64,000 nt of DNA, from positions 124,001 to 188,000 of the forward strand of contig NZ_BNCH01000002.1 of assembly GCF_014656375.1 (NCBI RefSeq), in the 5' to 3' direction. Shown here one piece after another: positions 6,555 to 15,106 of this stretch; within the stretch, counting starts at the first letter, position 1; every line of letters begins with the position of its first letter. The notes under the pieces are model-generated. The model saw nothing but the letters and a program-made list of their open reading frames with translations, was not told the DNA's origin and made no database searches. The position numbers and the translations under genes are program-made. The DNA comes from Aliiroseovarius zhejiangensis. Its GTDB lineage: Bacteria > Pseudomonadota > Alphaproteobacteria > Rhodobacterales > Rhodobacteraceae.

Positions 6555-8579
6555 TTAACCCAGCAGTTCCTTGGCTTTCGCAACCACGTTTTCAGCGGTG
6601 ATGCCGAATTTCTCAAACAACACGCCTGCCGGAGCCGACGCGCCAAAGCTGTCCATGCCAACAAAGGCGGCTTTCGCCTCGCGACCACGTTCGCCCAACA
6701 GCCAGCGGTCCCAGCCGCCATCGCGCACAGCGGCCTCGACCCCGACGCGCACGGGGCCTGCGGGCAGCACCTTGCGGCGATAGGCTTCGTCCTGCTCGGC
6801 AAACAGCTCCATACAGGGCATGGATACGACGCGGGTACCGATGCCCTGGGCTTCCAGCGTTTCGCGCGCCTGCATTGCCAGCGACACTTCGGAGCCGGTC
6901 GCAATCAGGATCACCTGGCGTTTTCCAGCCTCTGCATCCGCCAACACGTACGCGCCCTGCGCAGTCAGGTTCTTCTGCTTGTACTCTGTCCGCACGGTGG
7001 GCAGGTTCTGACGGGTCAGCACCAGCGTCGATGGCGTTTCCTTTGACGACAGTGCCAGTTCCCACGCCTCCGCCGTTTCGGCGGTGTCGGCCGGGCGGAA
7101 GGTCAGGCTGTTGGGGGTGGCGCGGCAGATCGCCAGATGCTCGACCGGCTGGTGGGTCGGTCCGTCCTCGCCGACGCCGATCGAATCGTGGGTCATCACG
7201 AACACGGTCGGGATTTTCATCAAAGATGCCAAGCGCATTGCCGGGCGGGCATAGTCGGTGAAGCAGAAGAACGTGCCGCCATAGGGGCGCATGCCGCCAT
7301 GCAGGGTCATGCCGTTCATCGCAGCAGCCATGCCGTGCTCGCGAATGCCCCAATAGATGTAGCGGCCCTTGCGATTGTCCACGTCAAAGACGCCCAGATC
7401 GCCGGTCTTGGTGTTGTTTGACCCGGTCAGGTCCGCCGACCCGCCCACGGTTTCGGGCATCACCGGGTTGATCACCTCAAGCGCCATTTCTGACGACTTG
7501 CGGGTGGCGACCGTAGGTTTGCCCTCGGCCACCTGACGTTTCAAGGCGCGCACGACGCCGCCCAGTTTCTTGGGCACGTCCAGCGCATAGGCGCGGTTGA
7601 ACTCGGCCTGCTTGCGCTCGCTGATCGAGGCAAAACGGGCTTCCCATTCGGCGCGCGCTTCGGCCCCTTTGGACCCGATGGCTTCCCACGCGGCCTTCAC
7701 GTCGTCTTCAACCTGGAAGGCGCCGATGGGCGCGCCATAAACCTCTTTCGCGGCTTTCAGCTGTTCCGCGTCGGTCAGCGCACCGTGACCTTTCGATGTG
7801 TCCTGCGCAGCGTGGCCCAACGCGATATGCGTCTTGCAGGCAATCATCGAGGGCTTTTTCGTGGTCTTGGCCTTGGCAATCGCGGCGTCGATCTGTTCGG
7901 GATCATGGCCGTCGATTTCCTGCACATGCCAGCCCGACGCCTTAAAGCGTTGCACCTGATTGGTGCAGTCCGACAGAGACACCTTGCCGTCGATTGTGAT
8001 GTCGTTGTTGTCCCAGAACAGGATCAGCTTGCCCAGTTGATGACGCCCGGCCAGACCGATGGCTTCCTGACTGATGCCTTCCATCAGGCAGCCGTCACCG
8101 GCGATCACATAGGTATGGTGATCGACGATCTTCTTGCCAAACCGCGCACGCTGGATTTCTTCTGCCATCGCGAAGCCGACGGCGTTGGCGATGCCCTGGC
8201 CCAGCGGGCCGGTGGTGGTTTCCACGCCCGAGACATGACCGTATTCCGGGTGGCCCGCCGTGATCGCGCCCCACTGGCGGAAGTTCTTGATCTGATCCAG
8301 CGTCACATCTTCATAGCCGGTCAGGTGCAAGAGCGAATAGATCAGCATCGAGCCATGGCCGGCCGACAGGATGAACCGGTCCCGATCCGCCCAACGCGGG
8401 GCGGAGGCATCAAACTTCAGATGCTTTTCAAACAGCACCGTCGCCACATCGGCCATGCCCATCGGCATGCCCGAGTGACCCGAATTGGCGGCGGCAACCG
8501 CATCCAGCGTCAGCGAACGGATCGCGGTGGCTTTTTTCCAGTGATCGGGGTGATTTTTGCGAAGCGAGGCGATGTCCAA
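6555..8579 (-). CDS. tkt: Transketolase
   Basis: A 674-residue, full-length transketolase, the ThDP-dependent enzyme moving two-carbon units in the pentose phosphate pathway. The ThDP-binding part includes [21 protein letters not shown], the GDG motif in [11 protein letters not shown] and [10 protein letters not shown]. The pyrimidine-binding part has [25 protein letters not shown] and [15 protein letters not shown]. The start is TTG at 8579, preceded by AAGGA at about 9 bases; no ATG fits the conserved N-terminus. A second pentose phosphate gene, rpiA, lies at 50.4 kb. A 19-bp palindrome (8696-8714) lies in the divergent upstream region. Confidence 0.96.
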   Translation of the reverse strand: MDIASLRKNHPDHWKKATAIRSLTLDAVAAANSGHSGMPMGMADVATVLFEKHLKFDASAPRWADRDRFILSAGHGSMLIYSLLHLTGYEDVTLDQIKNFRQWGAITAGHPEYGHVSGVETTTGPLGQGIANAVGFAMAEEIQRARFGKKIVDHHTYVIAGDGCLMEGISQEAIGLAGRHQLGKLILFWDNNDITIDGKVSLSDCTNQVQRFKASGWHVQEIDGHDPEQIDAAIAKAKTTKKPSMIACKTHIALGHAAQDTSKGHGALTDAEQLKAAKEVYGAPIGAFQVEDDVKAAWEAIGSKGAEARAEWEARFASISERKQAEFNRAYALDVPKKLGGVVRALKRQVAEGKPTVATRKSSEMALEVINPVMPETVGGSADLTGSNNTKTGDLGVFDVDNRKGRYIYWGIREHGMAAAMNGMTLHGGMRPYGGTFFCFTDYARPAMRLASLMKIPTVFVMTHDSIGVGEDGPTHQPVEHLAICRATPNSLTFRPADTAETAEAWELALSSKETPSTLVLTRQNLPTVRTEYKQKNLTAQGAYVLADAEAGKRQVILIATGSEVSLAMQARETLEAQGIGTRVVSMPCMELFAEQDEAYRRKVLPAGPVRVGVEAAVRDGGWDRWLLGERGREAKAAFVGMDSFGASAPAGVLFEKFGITAENVVAKAKELLG

Positions 8580-8695
8580 CGGTCAACATCCTTTGGCAAA
8601 GTTGAGGTTGGCCCCCTGATAGCAGCCATTCGCCAAGGGTCAAGCCAAGCTGAACGTCGCAGGCCAAGTGTTTGGAATTGAACGGGGGGCGAAAT

Positions 8696-8714
8696 TTAAC
8701 CGGGGGTCGGTTAA
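8696..8714. promoter_or_regulatory. Inverted repeat TTAACCG-N5-CGGTTAA in the tkt/zapA divergent region
   Basis: Perfect 7-bp arms with a GGGGT spacer. Each arm contains TTAACC, the half-site of the cell-cycle regulator CtrA. However, the arms are inverted and 11 bases separate the two TTAA words, so this is not the classical TTAA-N7-TTAA site. It lies about 106 bases before the coiled-coil/zapA genes and 117 before tkt. Confidence 0.4.
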
Positions 8715-8819
8715 GATCGGCACAGCAGGTCGCATGGCCGATTCGCGCGCAGGTCTTGCGTTGTCAGGTCGGCAGCCATGTGACAAGATCAGGCAAACAA
8801 AACTGGCTCAGGGCAGAAT

Positions 8820-9341
8820 ATGAGTGATATTTCCGAACTGGAAACCCGAATTACCACCGCGCTAGAACGGATCAGCAAAGGCCTGTCCGCGCTGCCTGCG
8901 CAGGCAACGGGGGCCGCAGACGACATCGCGCGCCTGACGACGGAACTGGAAGAAGAGCGCACGGCGAACCGTCAGTTGGCCGAACGCGTGAAAGCCTTGC
9001 AACAAAGCCGCACCGAAGAGGTGGCTGCGCTGCGCAACGAGGTTGAGCGGCTGACCGCGCAACTGACTGCAAATGAAGACGTGCTGGCAAAGCTGCGTCA
9101 GGTGAACGCTGACCTGCGCGCCAACAGCAATGCGCTGCGAGATGCTGTGGGTGGCGGGCTGGCCGATGCCGGTTTGGTCAACGCGGCCATGGCCACCGAA
9201 CTGGAAGGGCTGCGCGTCGCGCAATCCGCAGACCGAGCGGAACTGGATGCAGTGTTGGGTGAACTGGGGCAACTGATCTTCGAAAAAGGGCTGAAACCCT
9301 CGGGATCGGCCGAAACGGGGCGGGAGGGTGCAGATGCCTGA
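8820..9341 (+). CDS. Coiled-coil protein of unknown function upstream of zapA
   Basis: A 173-residue protein that is mostly heptad-rich helix. Segments include ELETRITTALERISKGLSAL, LTTELEEERTANRQLAERVK and LRNEVERLTAQLTANEDVL. It has no signal peptide or membrane span, and the C-terminus is short and Gly/Glu-rich. The stop overlaps the start of zapA by 8 bases, so the two are translationally linked, which points to a cell-division or cytoskeletal role (inference). I do not recognise a named family. Confidence 0.85.
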   Translation: MSDISELETRITTALERISKGLSALPAQATGAADDIARLTTELEEERTANRQLAERVKALQQSRTEEVAALRNEVERLTAQLTANEDVLAKLRQVNADLRANSNALRDAVGGGLADAGLVNAAMATELEGLRVAQSADRAELDAVLGELGQLIFEKGLKPSGSAETGREGADA

Positions 9342-9717
9342 TGTCAATATCACCATTGGAAGTCGCAATTTTGACGTGGCCTGCCAGGAGGGTGAAGAGC
9401 ATTTCCTGCTGACCGCTGCCAAGATGCTGGACAATGAGGCATCTGTCCTGGTCAGCCAGATGAGCAACCTGACGGAAAGCCGGATGTTGCTGATGGCCGG
9501 TCTGATGCTGGCCGACAAGACGGCGGGCATGGAAGACAAGGTCAAACTGGCAGAGAAGAAGGTCGCTGATCTGGAAGCGCAGCTTTACGCGCTGCAAAAC
9601 GCCGCCCCGCAGAAGGTCGAGGTTCCGGTGATCCCCGATGCTGTGACGGACACGCTGGCCGAAATCGCGGCGCGCGCGGAAGCCGTGGCTGCCGAGATCG
9701 AAGAACGGGCGTCTTGA
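9334..9717 (+). CDS. zapA: Cell division protein ZapA
   Basis: A 127-residue protein with the ZapA N-terminal domain: VNITIGSRNFDVACQEGEE, then LLTAAKMLDNEASVLVSQM and LMAGLMLADKT. A long helix follows that forms the coiled-coil dimer/tetramer, and then an Ala-rich tail. ZapA crosslinks FtsZ filaments at the mid-cell ring. The ATG at 9334 is preferred to the GTG at 9328 because GGGAGG lies 6-7 bases upstream. It overlaps the preceding coiled-coil gene. The 6S RNA gene that often follows zapA in other bacteria is not recognisable here. Confidence 0.88.
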   Translation: MPDVNITIGSRNFDVACQEGEEHFLLTAAKMLDNEASVLVSQMSNLTESRMLLMAGLMLADKTAGMEDKVKLAEKKVADLEAQLYALQNAAPQKVEVPVIPDAVTDTLAEIAARAEAVAAEIEERAS

Positions 9718-9737
9718 CGATCGCAGGCCGGTTGACC

Positions 9738-10082
9738 ATGCGTTCGTGTGTCACAATATTGGCGACCCTTTTGGTGACCCTAAGCGTCGCGCCCGCCTGG
9801 TCCGCCGACGGGATCGAAACCATGCAGTATGACTGCGAACGCGGGGCGCGTGTTACGGCCACCTATATCAACACGGACGGCGCTTCATACGCGGTTGTGG
9901 CGGTCGAGGGGCAGCAGATCGGCATGGTGATCAGCCCCTCCGGCTCTGGCGCCAAATACGCCCAAGCCCCTGACGGGTCTGGCTATGTCTGGTGGACCAA
10001 GGGAGATGAAGCATTTCTGGCGTGGGAAGATATCCCGAACGGCGCGGACGACATGCTTCTGACTGACTGTGTAGCGCGCTGA
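9738..10082 (+). CDS. MliC-like secreted protein (putative lysozyme inhibitor)
   Basis: A 114-residue protein. The signal peptide is MRSCVTILATLLVTLSVAPA-WSA. The mature domain matches the MliC pattern: YDCERGARVTATYIN, a central VVAVEGQQIGMV strand, SGSGAKYA and YVWWTKGDEAFL, with a closing Cys near the end (LLTDCVAR). Two cysteines could form the usual disulphide. MliC proteins inhibit c-type lysozymes in the periplasm or outer membrane. An alternative TTG start at 9714 overlaps the zapA stop, but the ATG at 9738 gives a normal signal peptide. It probably lies on the zapA transcript. Confidence 0.75.
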   Translation: MRSCVTILATLLVTLSVAPAWSADGIETMQYDCERGARVTATYINTDGASYAVVAVEGQQIGMVISPSGSGAKYAQAPDGSGYVWWTKGDEAFLAWEDIPNGADDMLLTDCVAR

Positions 10083-10114
10083 GGCGCACCAGAAATATCT
10101 AATGCACGGGGATC

Positions 10115-10152
10115 TCTGACACGCACGACGCTTCGGGTTCGCGCGTGTCAGA
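10115..10152. other. Hairpin between the MliC-like gene and grxD
   Basis: TCTGACACGC (10115-10124) pairs perfectly with GCGTGTCAGA (10143-10152), closing an 18-base loop. No T-run follows on either strand, so it may be a weak or factor-dependent terminator for the two convergent transcripts. Confidence 0.5.
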
Positions 10153-10188
10153 AAGTTTGGGCCATCGGTGATCCGAAAGGGCCGCGAT

Positions 10189-10551
10189 TTAGCCGTTGGC
10201 TTCGCGGATCTTGTCGGCAGCCTCTTTGTCATAGGCCACGCCGTTTTCGTCAAACAGCGTGTCCAGCTCGCCCGACAGGGTCATCTCGGTGATGATGTCG
10301 CAGCCACCCACAAATTCGCCTTTGACGTAAAGCTGCGGGATGGTGGGCCAGTCGGAGTAATCCTTGATCCCCTGGCGGATTTCTTCATCCGCCAGCACGT
10401 TTACATCGGCGAAATCGACGCCCATGAAGTTCAGAACGCCAGCCACGCGGGACGAGAACCCGCATTGCGGCATATCTTTCGTGCCTTTCATGTAAAGCAC
10501 AACGTCATTGGCTTTGACGGTTTCGTCGATGCGGGTTTTTGCGTCGGTCAT
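10189..10551 (-). CDS. grxD: Monothiol glutaredoxin, Grx4 family
   Basis: A 120-residue protein with the monothiol CGFS active site at Cys30 ([10 protein letters not shown]), the [17 protein letters not shown] segment that contacts glutathione, and the family's usual length. These proteins carry and transfer [2Fe-2S] clusters, often as a complex with BolA. A BolA gene lies 49 bases upstream on the same strand, which supports an iron-sulphur or iron-sensing role in the cytoplasm. Confidence 0.95.
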   Translation of the reverse strand: MTDAKTRIDETVKANDVVLYMKGTKDMPQCGFSSRVAGVLNFMGVDFADVNVLADEEIRQGIKDYSDWPTIPQLYVKGEFVGGCDIITEMTLSGELDTLFDENGVAYDKEAADKIREANG

Positions 10552-10600
10552 TTCAGTTCCTTGATGTCTGTTGTCGGCGGGACGTGTCGTGCCCGTCTGG

Positions 10601-10843
10601 TCATTCCGGGGCTTTGGTGGTCAGCGCCAGCGCATGAAGTTCGCCCTGGCTGCCATCCATCTTGCCTTTCAGCGCAGCATAGACGGCGCGTTGCTGCTGC
10701 ACGCGGTTCTGTCCGCGAAAGCTCTCATCCACCACTTCGGCGGCATAGTGGTTTCCATCACCAGCCAGGTCGGTGATGGTGATCTTCGCGTCCGGGAAAG
10801 CCTCGCGGATGAGGGCTTCGATTTCGGATGCTTCCATGGCCAT
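10601..10843 (-). CDS. bolA: BolA-family protein
   Basis: An 80-residue BolA protein: [34 protein letters not shown], the conserved [16 protein letters not shown] helix and the [13 protein letters not shown] end. The ATG at 10843 is preferred because GAGG lies 8 bases before it; the reading frame stays open further upstream, to 10900. BolA proteins partner with monothiol glutaredoxins to bind [2Fe-2S] clusters, and the partner gene follows directly. The conserved His in the ELHALA segment is a likely cluster ligand. Confidence 0.93.
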   Translation of the reverse strand: MAMEASEIEALIREAFPDAKITITDLAGDGNHYAAEVVDESFRGQNRVQQQRAVYAALKGKMDGSQGELHALALTTKAPE

Positions 10844-10903
10844 GGTCAGAACCTCGTTTCTGTTTGATTGCAATCTATGGTCGGGCACCGGGGGTCGCAA
10901 GAG

Positions 10904-11440
10904 CTAGCCGCGTGTTGCGGCATCACGAAAGCTGGACAAAACAGCGCGGGCATCCGACAGGATACCTGTCGCCTCGGCTTGGGCCAGTGTGTCGGCGGTC
11001 CATGCCGGGTCAGGCAGCAGGCGGTCCAACATGCCCTGCCGCGCCGTTTCCTGTGCGGGTGATAGCGGCAGCTTCTCGGCCACGCGAAACAGTTCGATCA
11101 TATCGCAGATGGCGCGCATTCTACGATAGGCCTCGGCAATGGCCTCAAGCGTCTCGCGATCTTTGCGCCACCGTTTGCGCGGAAAAACGTGCCGCATGAC
11201 GTACGGGCCAGCCCCCTTGCAGTCGAACCGCGCGCAGCCCGGAAAGCCTTGGTCTTCCAGTGTTTCATGGATGCGGCACAGGTTGTCGGGGCCAAGGTGG
11301 CGGCAGGGGGCCAAGGCGCGTTTGTCAAAGGCAAAATCGCCGCCCGCGTCAAAGCCCGGCGCCACGCAGCATAGCCCGGCGCAGGCGGCACAATCTGCCA
11401 CCAATGCCGACATGTCCCGTGGGTCAGGGGCGTTGCTCAT
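10904..11440 (-). CDS. Cysteine-cluster protein of unknown function
   Basis: A 178-residue protein. Its N-terminal third is very rich in cysteine: DCAACAGLCC, then APCRHL, NLCRIH, FPGCARFDC. This spacing suggests a bound metal or Fe-S cluster, as in YkgJ-like clusters or the cysteine N-terminus of some pentapeptide proteins; no pentapeptide repeats follow here. The rest is helical, with many Arg and Glu. It starts 3 bases after the purL stop and precedes bolA-grxD, so these genes may share a transcript and an iron-sulphur theme (inference). Confidence 0.75.
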   Translation of the reverse strand: MSNAPDPRDMSALVADCAACAGLCCVAPGFDAGGDFAFDKRALAPCRHLGPDNLCRIHETLEDQGFPGCARFDCKGAGPYVMRHVFPRKRWRKDRETLEAIAEAYRRMRAICDMIELFRVAEKLPLSPAQETARQGMLDRLLPDPAWTADTLAQAEATGILSDARAVLSSFRDAATRG

Positions 11441-11443
11441 GGA

Positions 11444-13603
11444 TCAACGATGCGCCTGATCGAACCCGGTCCGGAAGATATCTGCCAGTTCGTCCAGCGG
11501 GGCTTCCGAGCCGCCCATCCTGACCGTATCGCCGTGAAAGCGTCCAACGGACGCAATGGGAATGCCCAGCTTGCCGGCCTCGATCATCAGGGCCTCGGCC
11601 TGATCGAAATTGCAGGCGACCAGATAGCGCGCCTGATCCTCGCCAAACAGGGTGGGGGTGTCGTTGACGTCCAGTGTCACGCCTACGCCGCCGGCTTCCG
11701 CCATTTCGAACGCCGCCAGCGCAAGGCCGCCATCGGACAGGTCCGCACAGGCTTTGATCAAGTCGCGGTTGGCACGGATGAAATCGCCATGCGTTTTCTC
11801 GGCCGCAAGGTCGACATGCGGCGCGTCACCGTCTTCGCGGTTGAACACTTCGGCCAACAGGGCGGATTGACCCAGATGTCCGGTGGTTTCACCGATCACC
11901 ATGGCCACATGGCCGTCGCGGGCCACACCGTCGATCATGTCATCAAGGTTTTGCAGAAGTCCAACGGCACCAATCGTTGGGGTCGGAAGGATGCCTTGCC
12001 CGTCGGTTTCATTGTAGAGCGACACATTGCCTGACACGATGGGCATATCCAGCGCGGCAACGGCTGCGCCAATGCCTTTGATGGCGCCCACGAACTGGCC
12101 CATGATCTCGGGCTTTTCGGGGTTCCCGAAATTCAGATTGTCGGTGGTGGCCAGCGGCTTGGCCCCGACTGCGGTCAGGTTGCGATACGCCTCGGCCACC
12201 GCCTGCTTGCCGCCCTCAAACGGATTGGCCTTCACATAGCGCGGCGTCACGTCGGACGTGAAGGCGATGGCTTTGTCGGTGCCGTGCACGCGCACGATCC
12301 CCGCGCCCAGGCCGGGTGCGCGCACCGTGTCGGCCATGACCATGTGGTCATATTGTTCATAGACCCATTGCTTCGCCGCGTAGTTGGGCGACCCGATCAG
12401 GGCGCGCAACCCGTCGATCGGATCAATCTCGGGCACATCGGACAGGGCGTCCGGGGCAGGGGTTTCAACCCAGGGACGGTCATATTCCGGCGCGCGGCCT
12501 GACAGGGGGGACAAAGGCAGATCAGCCTTTACTTCGCCATTGTGCATGATCAGAAAGCGATCCTCGGGCAGGGTTTCACCAACGATTGCGAAGTCAAGAT
12601 CCCACTTTTCGAACACGGCGCGGGCGTCGGCCTCTTTTTCCGGCTTCAGGACCATGAGCATGCGTTCCTGGCTTTCGGACAGCATCATCTCATACGCGGT
12701 CATGTTCTCTTCGCGTTGCGGCACGTCTTCGAGGTTCAGCTTGATGCCAAGCCCGCCCTTGTCACCCATCTCGACCGCCGAACAGGTCAGGCCCGCCGCG
12801 CCCATATCCTGGATCGAGATCACGGCGCCGGTCTGCATCAGCTCGAGCGTCGCTTCCATCAGGCGTTTTTCGGTGAAGGGATCGCCGACCTGCACCGTTG
12901 GGCGCTTGTCTTCGATGGTGTCGTCAAACTCGGCCGAGGCCATCGTGGCCCCACCAACGCCATCGCGGCCCGTCTTGGCCCCAAGATAAACAACGGGCAT
13001 CCCGACGCCGGACGCGGCGGAGTAGAAAATCTTGTCGGTATCCGCCAAACCCGCCGCAAATGCGTTTACAAGGCAGTTGCCATTATAGGCCGGGTGAAAG
13101 CGCACTTCGCCGCCCACATTGGGGACACCGAAACAGTTGCCGTACCCACCGATGCCTTCGACCACACCGTTTACGAGTTGTTTGGTCTTGGGGTGATCGA
13201 CCGCGCCAAAAGACAGCGAGTTCATGGCGGCGATGGGGCGCGCGCCCATGGTGAACACATCGCGCAGGATGCCGCCTACGCCGGTGGCCGCGCCCTGATA
13301 GGGTTCGATGTAAGAGGGGTGGTTGTGGCTTTCCATCTTGAAGACCACAGCCTGACCGTCACCAATATCCACGATGCCCGCGTTTTCGCCGGGGCCGCAG
13401 ATAACCTGCGGTCCGTCGGTGGGCAGGGTGCGCAACCATTTCTTGGAAGATTTGTACGAGCAATGCTCGTTCCACATTGCGGAGAAGATGCCCAGTTCGG
13501 TGAATGTCGGCTCGCGTCCGATGATTTCGAGAAGAAGGTCATATTCATCGGGCTTCAGCCCGTGCGCTGCAATCAGGTCCGCGGTGATCTTCGGCTCGGT
13601 CAT
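11444..13603 (-). CDS. purL: Phosphoribosylformylglycinamidine synthase, subunit II
   Basis: A 719-residue PurL of the small (multi-subunit) type, which converts FGAR to FGAM using ATP and ammonia supplied by PurQ. Seen are [14 protein letters not shown] with the catalytic His, [20 protein letters not shown], the [11 protein letters not shown] segment, [15 protein letters not shown], and the second-half repeat with [12 protein letters not shown] and [19 protein letters not shown]. The ATG at 13603 is preceded by GGGGGAAACGGGC; the reading frame runs open further upstream, but that extension has no PurL similarity. No purS or purQ lies in this window. Confidence 0.96.
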   Translation of the reverse strand: MTEPKITADLIAAHGLKPDEYDLLLEIIGREPTFTELGIFSAMWNEHCSYKSSKKWLRTLPTDGPQVICGPGENAGIVDIGDGQAVVFKMESHNHPSYIEPYQGAATGVGGILRDVFTMGARPIAAMNSLSFGAVDHPKTKQLVNGVVEGIGGYGNCFGVPNVGGEVRFHPAYNGNCLVNAFAAGLADTDKIFYSAASGVGMPVVYLGAKTGRDGVGGATMASAEFDDTIEDKRPTVQVGDPFTEKRLMEATLELMQTGAVISIQDMGAAGLTCSAVEMGDKGGLGIKLNLEDVPQREENMTAYEMMLSESQERMLMVLKPEKEADARAVFEKWDLDFAIVGETLPEDRFLIMHNGEVKADLPLSPLSGRAPEYDRPWVETPAPDALSDVPEIDPIDGLRALIGSPNYAAKQWVYEQYDHMVMADTVRAPGLGAGIVRVHGTDKAIAFTSDVTPRYVKANPFEGGKQAVAEAYRNLTAVGAKPLATTDNLNFGNPEKPEIMGQFVGAIKGIGAAVAALDMPIVSGNVSLYNETDGQGILPTPTIGAVGLLQNLDDMIDGVARDGHVAMVIGETTGHLGQSALLAEVFNREDGDAPHVDLAAEKTHGDFIRANRDLIKACADLSDGGLALAAFEMAEAGGVGVTLDVNDTPTLFGEDQARYLVACNFDQAEALMIEAGKLGIPIASVGRFHGDTVRMGGSEAPLDELADIFRTGFDQAHR

Positions 13604-13704
13604 GCCCGTTTCCCCCATAGGCTTCGGTTGGCGCCTTTTATGCGAAGCGTGCGTGATGGGAAAGAGCAAAGGCGTTGGCGCCAAAGGCCAAATGCGCGAT
13701 TGGC

Positions 13705-13731
13705 AAAAAAAAGGCCGGGCAAAGCCCGGCC
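13705..13731 (-). terminator. Strong minus-strand terminator with no adjacent protein gene
   Basis: GGCCGGGC AAA GCCCGGCC (13713-13731) is followed, on the minus strand, by eight T. No protein gene ends within 300 bases upstream of it in that direction, which suggests that it ends a non-coding RNA or the LysR transcript. Confidence 0.9.
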
Positions 13732-13915
13732 AAGTCCAACAGGGAGGTAAAAACCGACTAGAGCGAAGCTCAACCATCGGCTTTGAACAAGAATTAGGGT
13801 CCCCGAACGGGCGGATCAAGGGAATTTGCTGCATTGCAGCTATGCGACAAGTGCATAGCTGTGCCGGCAAAGTGGGACGGAATCCCGAATAAGTAGAGTA
13901 TGCCCCCGATATTCC
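13705..13915 (-). ncRNA. Candidate structured small RNA (5' end approximate)
   Basis: Reading the minus strand down to the terminator gives a chain of hairpins: GCTATGC/GCATAGC with a 7-base loop (13839-13859), GCTGC/GCAGC (13828-13840), and a CCGA-GAGC-TTC-GCTC-TCGG stem (around 13755-13780). An unpaired TTTTTACCTCCC stretch follows, which is complementary to a ribosome-binding site, and then the strong terminator. An anti-Shine-Dalgarno loop before the terminator is typical of base-pairing regulators. The 5' end and promoter are not determined. It could instead be the 3' tail of the LysR mRNA. Confidence 0.4.
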
Positions 13916-14045
13916 CTGACTTTAGAACATGTTAAGCCAAAGTTTTGGTAGACCTTGGTATACAGTATTGTGGTTGTCTCGTTTTTGGGTGTTGCTAAAA
14001 AGCATCACATTCTACTGGCTCGGCCCTGTGCCGTTTGTCGGAACC

Positions 14046-14939
14046 TCAGTCCTGTCGGCCCTTCCGGTGCTCGATGAGTTCCTCGACCACGAAATCCCGG
14101 AATGCTTCGATCCGCTTCGAGGCCCGCAATTCTTCGGGATAGGCCAGAAAAACCGGGATCTCTTTGCTTTCGACGTCGGGCAGCACGCGTTGCACCTCGG
14201 GTATGTCCTGCGTGACATAGTCGGGCAGCATCCCGATCCCGAGATTGTGCAGTACCGCCTGAAGCACGCCGAAGTAATTGTTCACGGTGAGCAAGGACTT
14301 AACGTCATAGGTCAGCAATTCACGCGCCAGGTCCGCGCCAGCCCGGACTTGCGCGGATGAAGTGTTTTGGCAGATCAACCGATGTTCCGACAGGTCTTCC
14401 AGCGTTTCGGGAATACCGTTTTCCGCAAGATAGGCGGGCGTTGCATAAAGCCGCATATGCACGTCCATCAGGCGTTTGCGGATCAGGTCGGCCTGGCTTG
14501 GCTCTTTCATGCGAATCGCAACGTCGGCCTCGCGCATGGGAAGGTCCAGCACATGTTCTTCCAGCATCAGGTCGATTTTGAGGTCGGGGTATTTCTCATA
14601 GAGCTTGGGCAGGCGCGGGGCCAGCCACAGCGATCCAAAAGCGGTCGTGGTGGTGACGCGCAGTTCGCCGAACACTTCTTCCTTGCTGTCACGTATCCGT
14701 GCAACGGCGGCTTCGATCCGTTGATTGATGGACCGCGAGGCATCGAACAGCAGCTCGCCCTGTTCGGTGAGAATCAGTCCGCGTGCATGACGGTGGAAAA
14801 GGGTGGCGTTCAGGCTTTCTTCCAGTGCCCGGATTTGCCGGGACACCGCAGATTGGGACAAATGCAGCGCATCGCCCGCATGGGTCAACGAGCCGGCATC
14901 CGCCACTGCGTGAAATATTCTGAGCTTGTCCCAATCCAT
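14046..14939 (-). CDS. LysR-family transcriptional regulator divergent from the fused IOR gene
   Basis: A 297-residue LysR regulator. The N-terminal winged HTH (about 1-60) reads MDWDKLRIFHAVADAGSLTH, then AGDALHLSQSAVSRQIRALE, and the effector domain follows from about residue 90. The ATG at 14939 is chosen for the family N-terminus; the ribosome site is weak. It is transcribed away from the indolepyruvate oxidoreductase gene and shares a 167-base intergenic region with a 23-bp palindrome. LysR regulators usually control the divergent neighbour, so a role in aryl-pyruvate or amino-acid breakdown is inferred. Confidence 0.9.
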   Translation of the reverse strand: MDWDKLRIFHAVADAGSLTHAGDALHLSQSAVSRQIRALEESLNATLFHRHARGLILTEQGELLFDASRSINQRIEAAVARIRDSKEEVFGELRVTTTTAFGSLWLAPRLPKLYEKYPDLKIDLMLEEHVLDLPMREADVAIRMKEPSQADLIRKRLMDVHMRLYATPAYLAENGIPETLEDLSEHRLICQNTSSAQVRAGADLARELLTYDVKSLLTVNNYFGVLQAVLHNLGIGMLPDYVTQDIPEVQRVLPDVESKEIPVFLAYPEELRASKRIEAFRDFVVEELIEHRKGRQD

Positions 14940-15037
14940 ACTGAAAGAACCACAATCTGTTAGCGCGTAAAACTTGCACAGTGTTATCATCAGAATTGTA
15001 ACGATTTCCAGCACGGATTGTGATGTGAAATGAATTG

Positions 15038-15060
15038 ATAGGTCATAATCTTTGACCTAT
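15038..15060. promoter_or_regulatory. Palindrome ATAGGTCA-N7-TGACCTAT upstream of the fused IOR gene
   Basis: Perfect 8-bp arms with a 7-base AT-rich spacer lie about 46 bases before the IOR start codon, in the region shared with the divergent LysR gene. The size fits a LysR or similar dimer site, but the owner is not proven. Confidence 0.5.
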
Positions 15061-15106
15061 AATCTGTTTCAAGCCAGTTTCACTGCAACGTATTGGGAGG
15101 TGCGTC

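Larger units (their letters stand above)
13604..14045. other. Gene-poor region upstream of purL
   Basis: A 442-base stretch with no convincing protein gene. It holds the purL leader, a strong minus-strand terminator (13705-13731), several inverted repeats (13828-13859) and a locally AT-rich end (13920-14005). The best explanation is a small RNA read on the minus strand (listed separately). A 20-codon ORF (13856-13794, minus) has no visible ribosome site. Confidence 0.6.

Noticed and set aside
12542-13750. A 402-codon open frame antisense to purL
   Set aside because: It mirrors the codon periodicity of purL, encodes a low-complexity His/Arg/Gln-rich product, and lacks a ribosome site. It is a GC-driven shadow.
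13794-13856. A 20-codon ORF on the minus strand in the purL upstream region
   Set aside because: No ribosome site, and its start codon lies inside a hairpin. Better explained as part of the candidate small RNA.
14958-14966. TGTTAGCGC before the LysR gene, similar to the gap operators
   Set aside because: Only one half of the motif matches and the second half (GTAAA) is poor. Without more copies it is likely chance.
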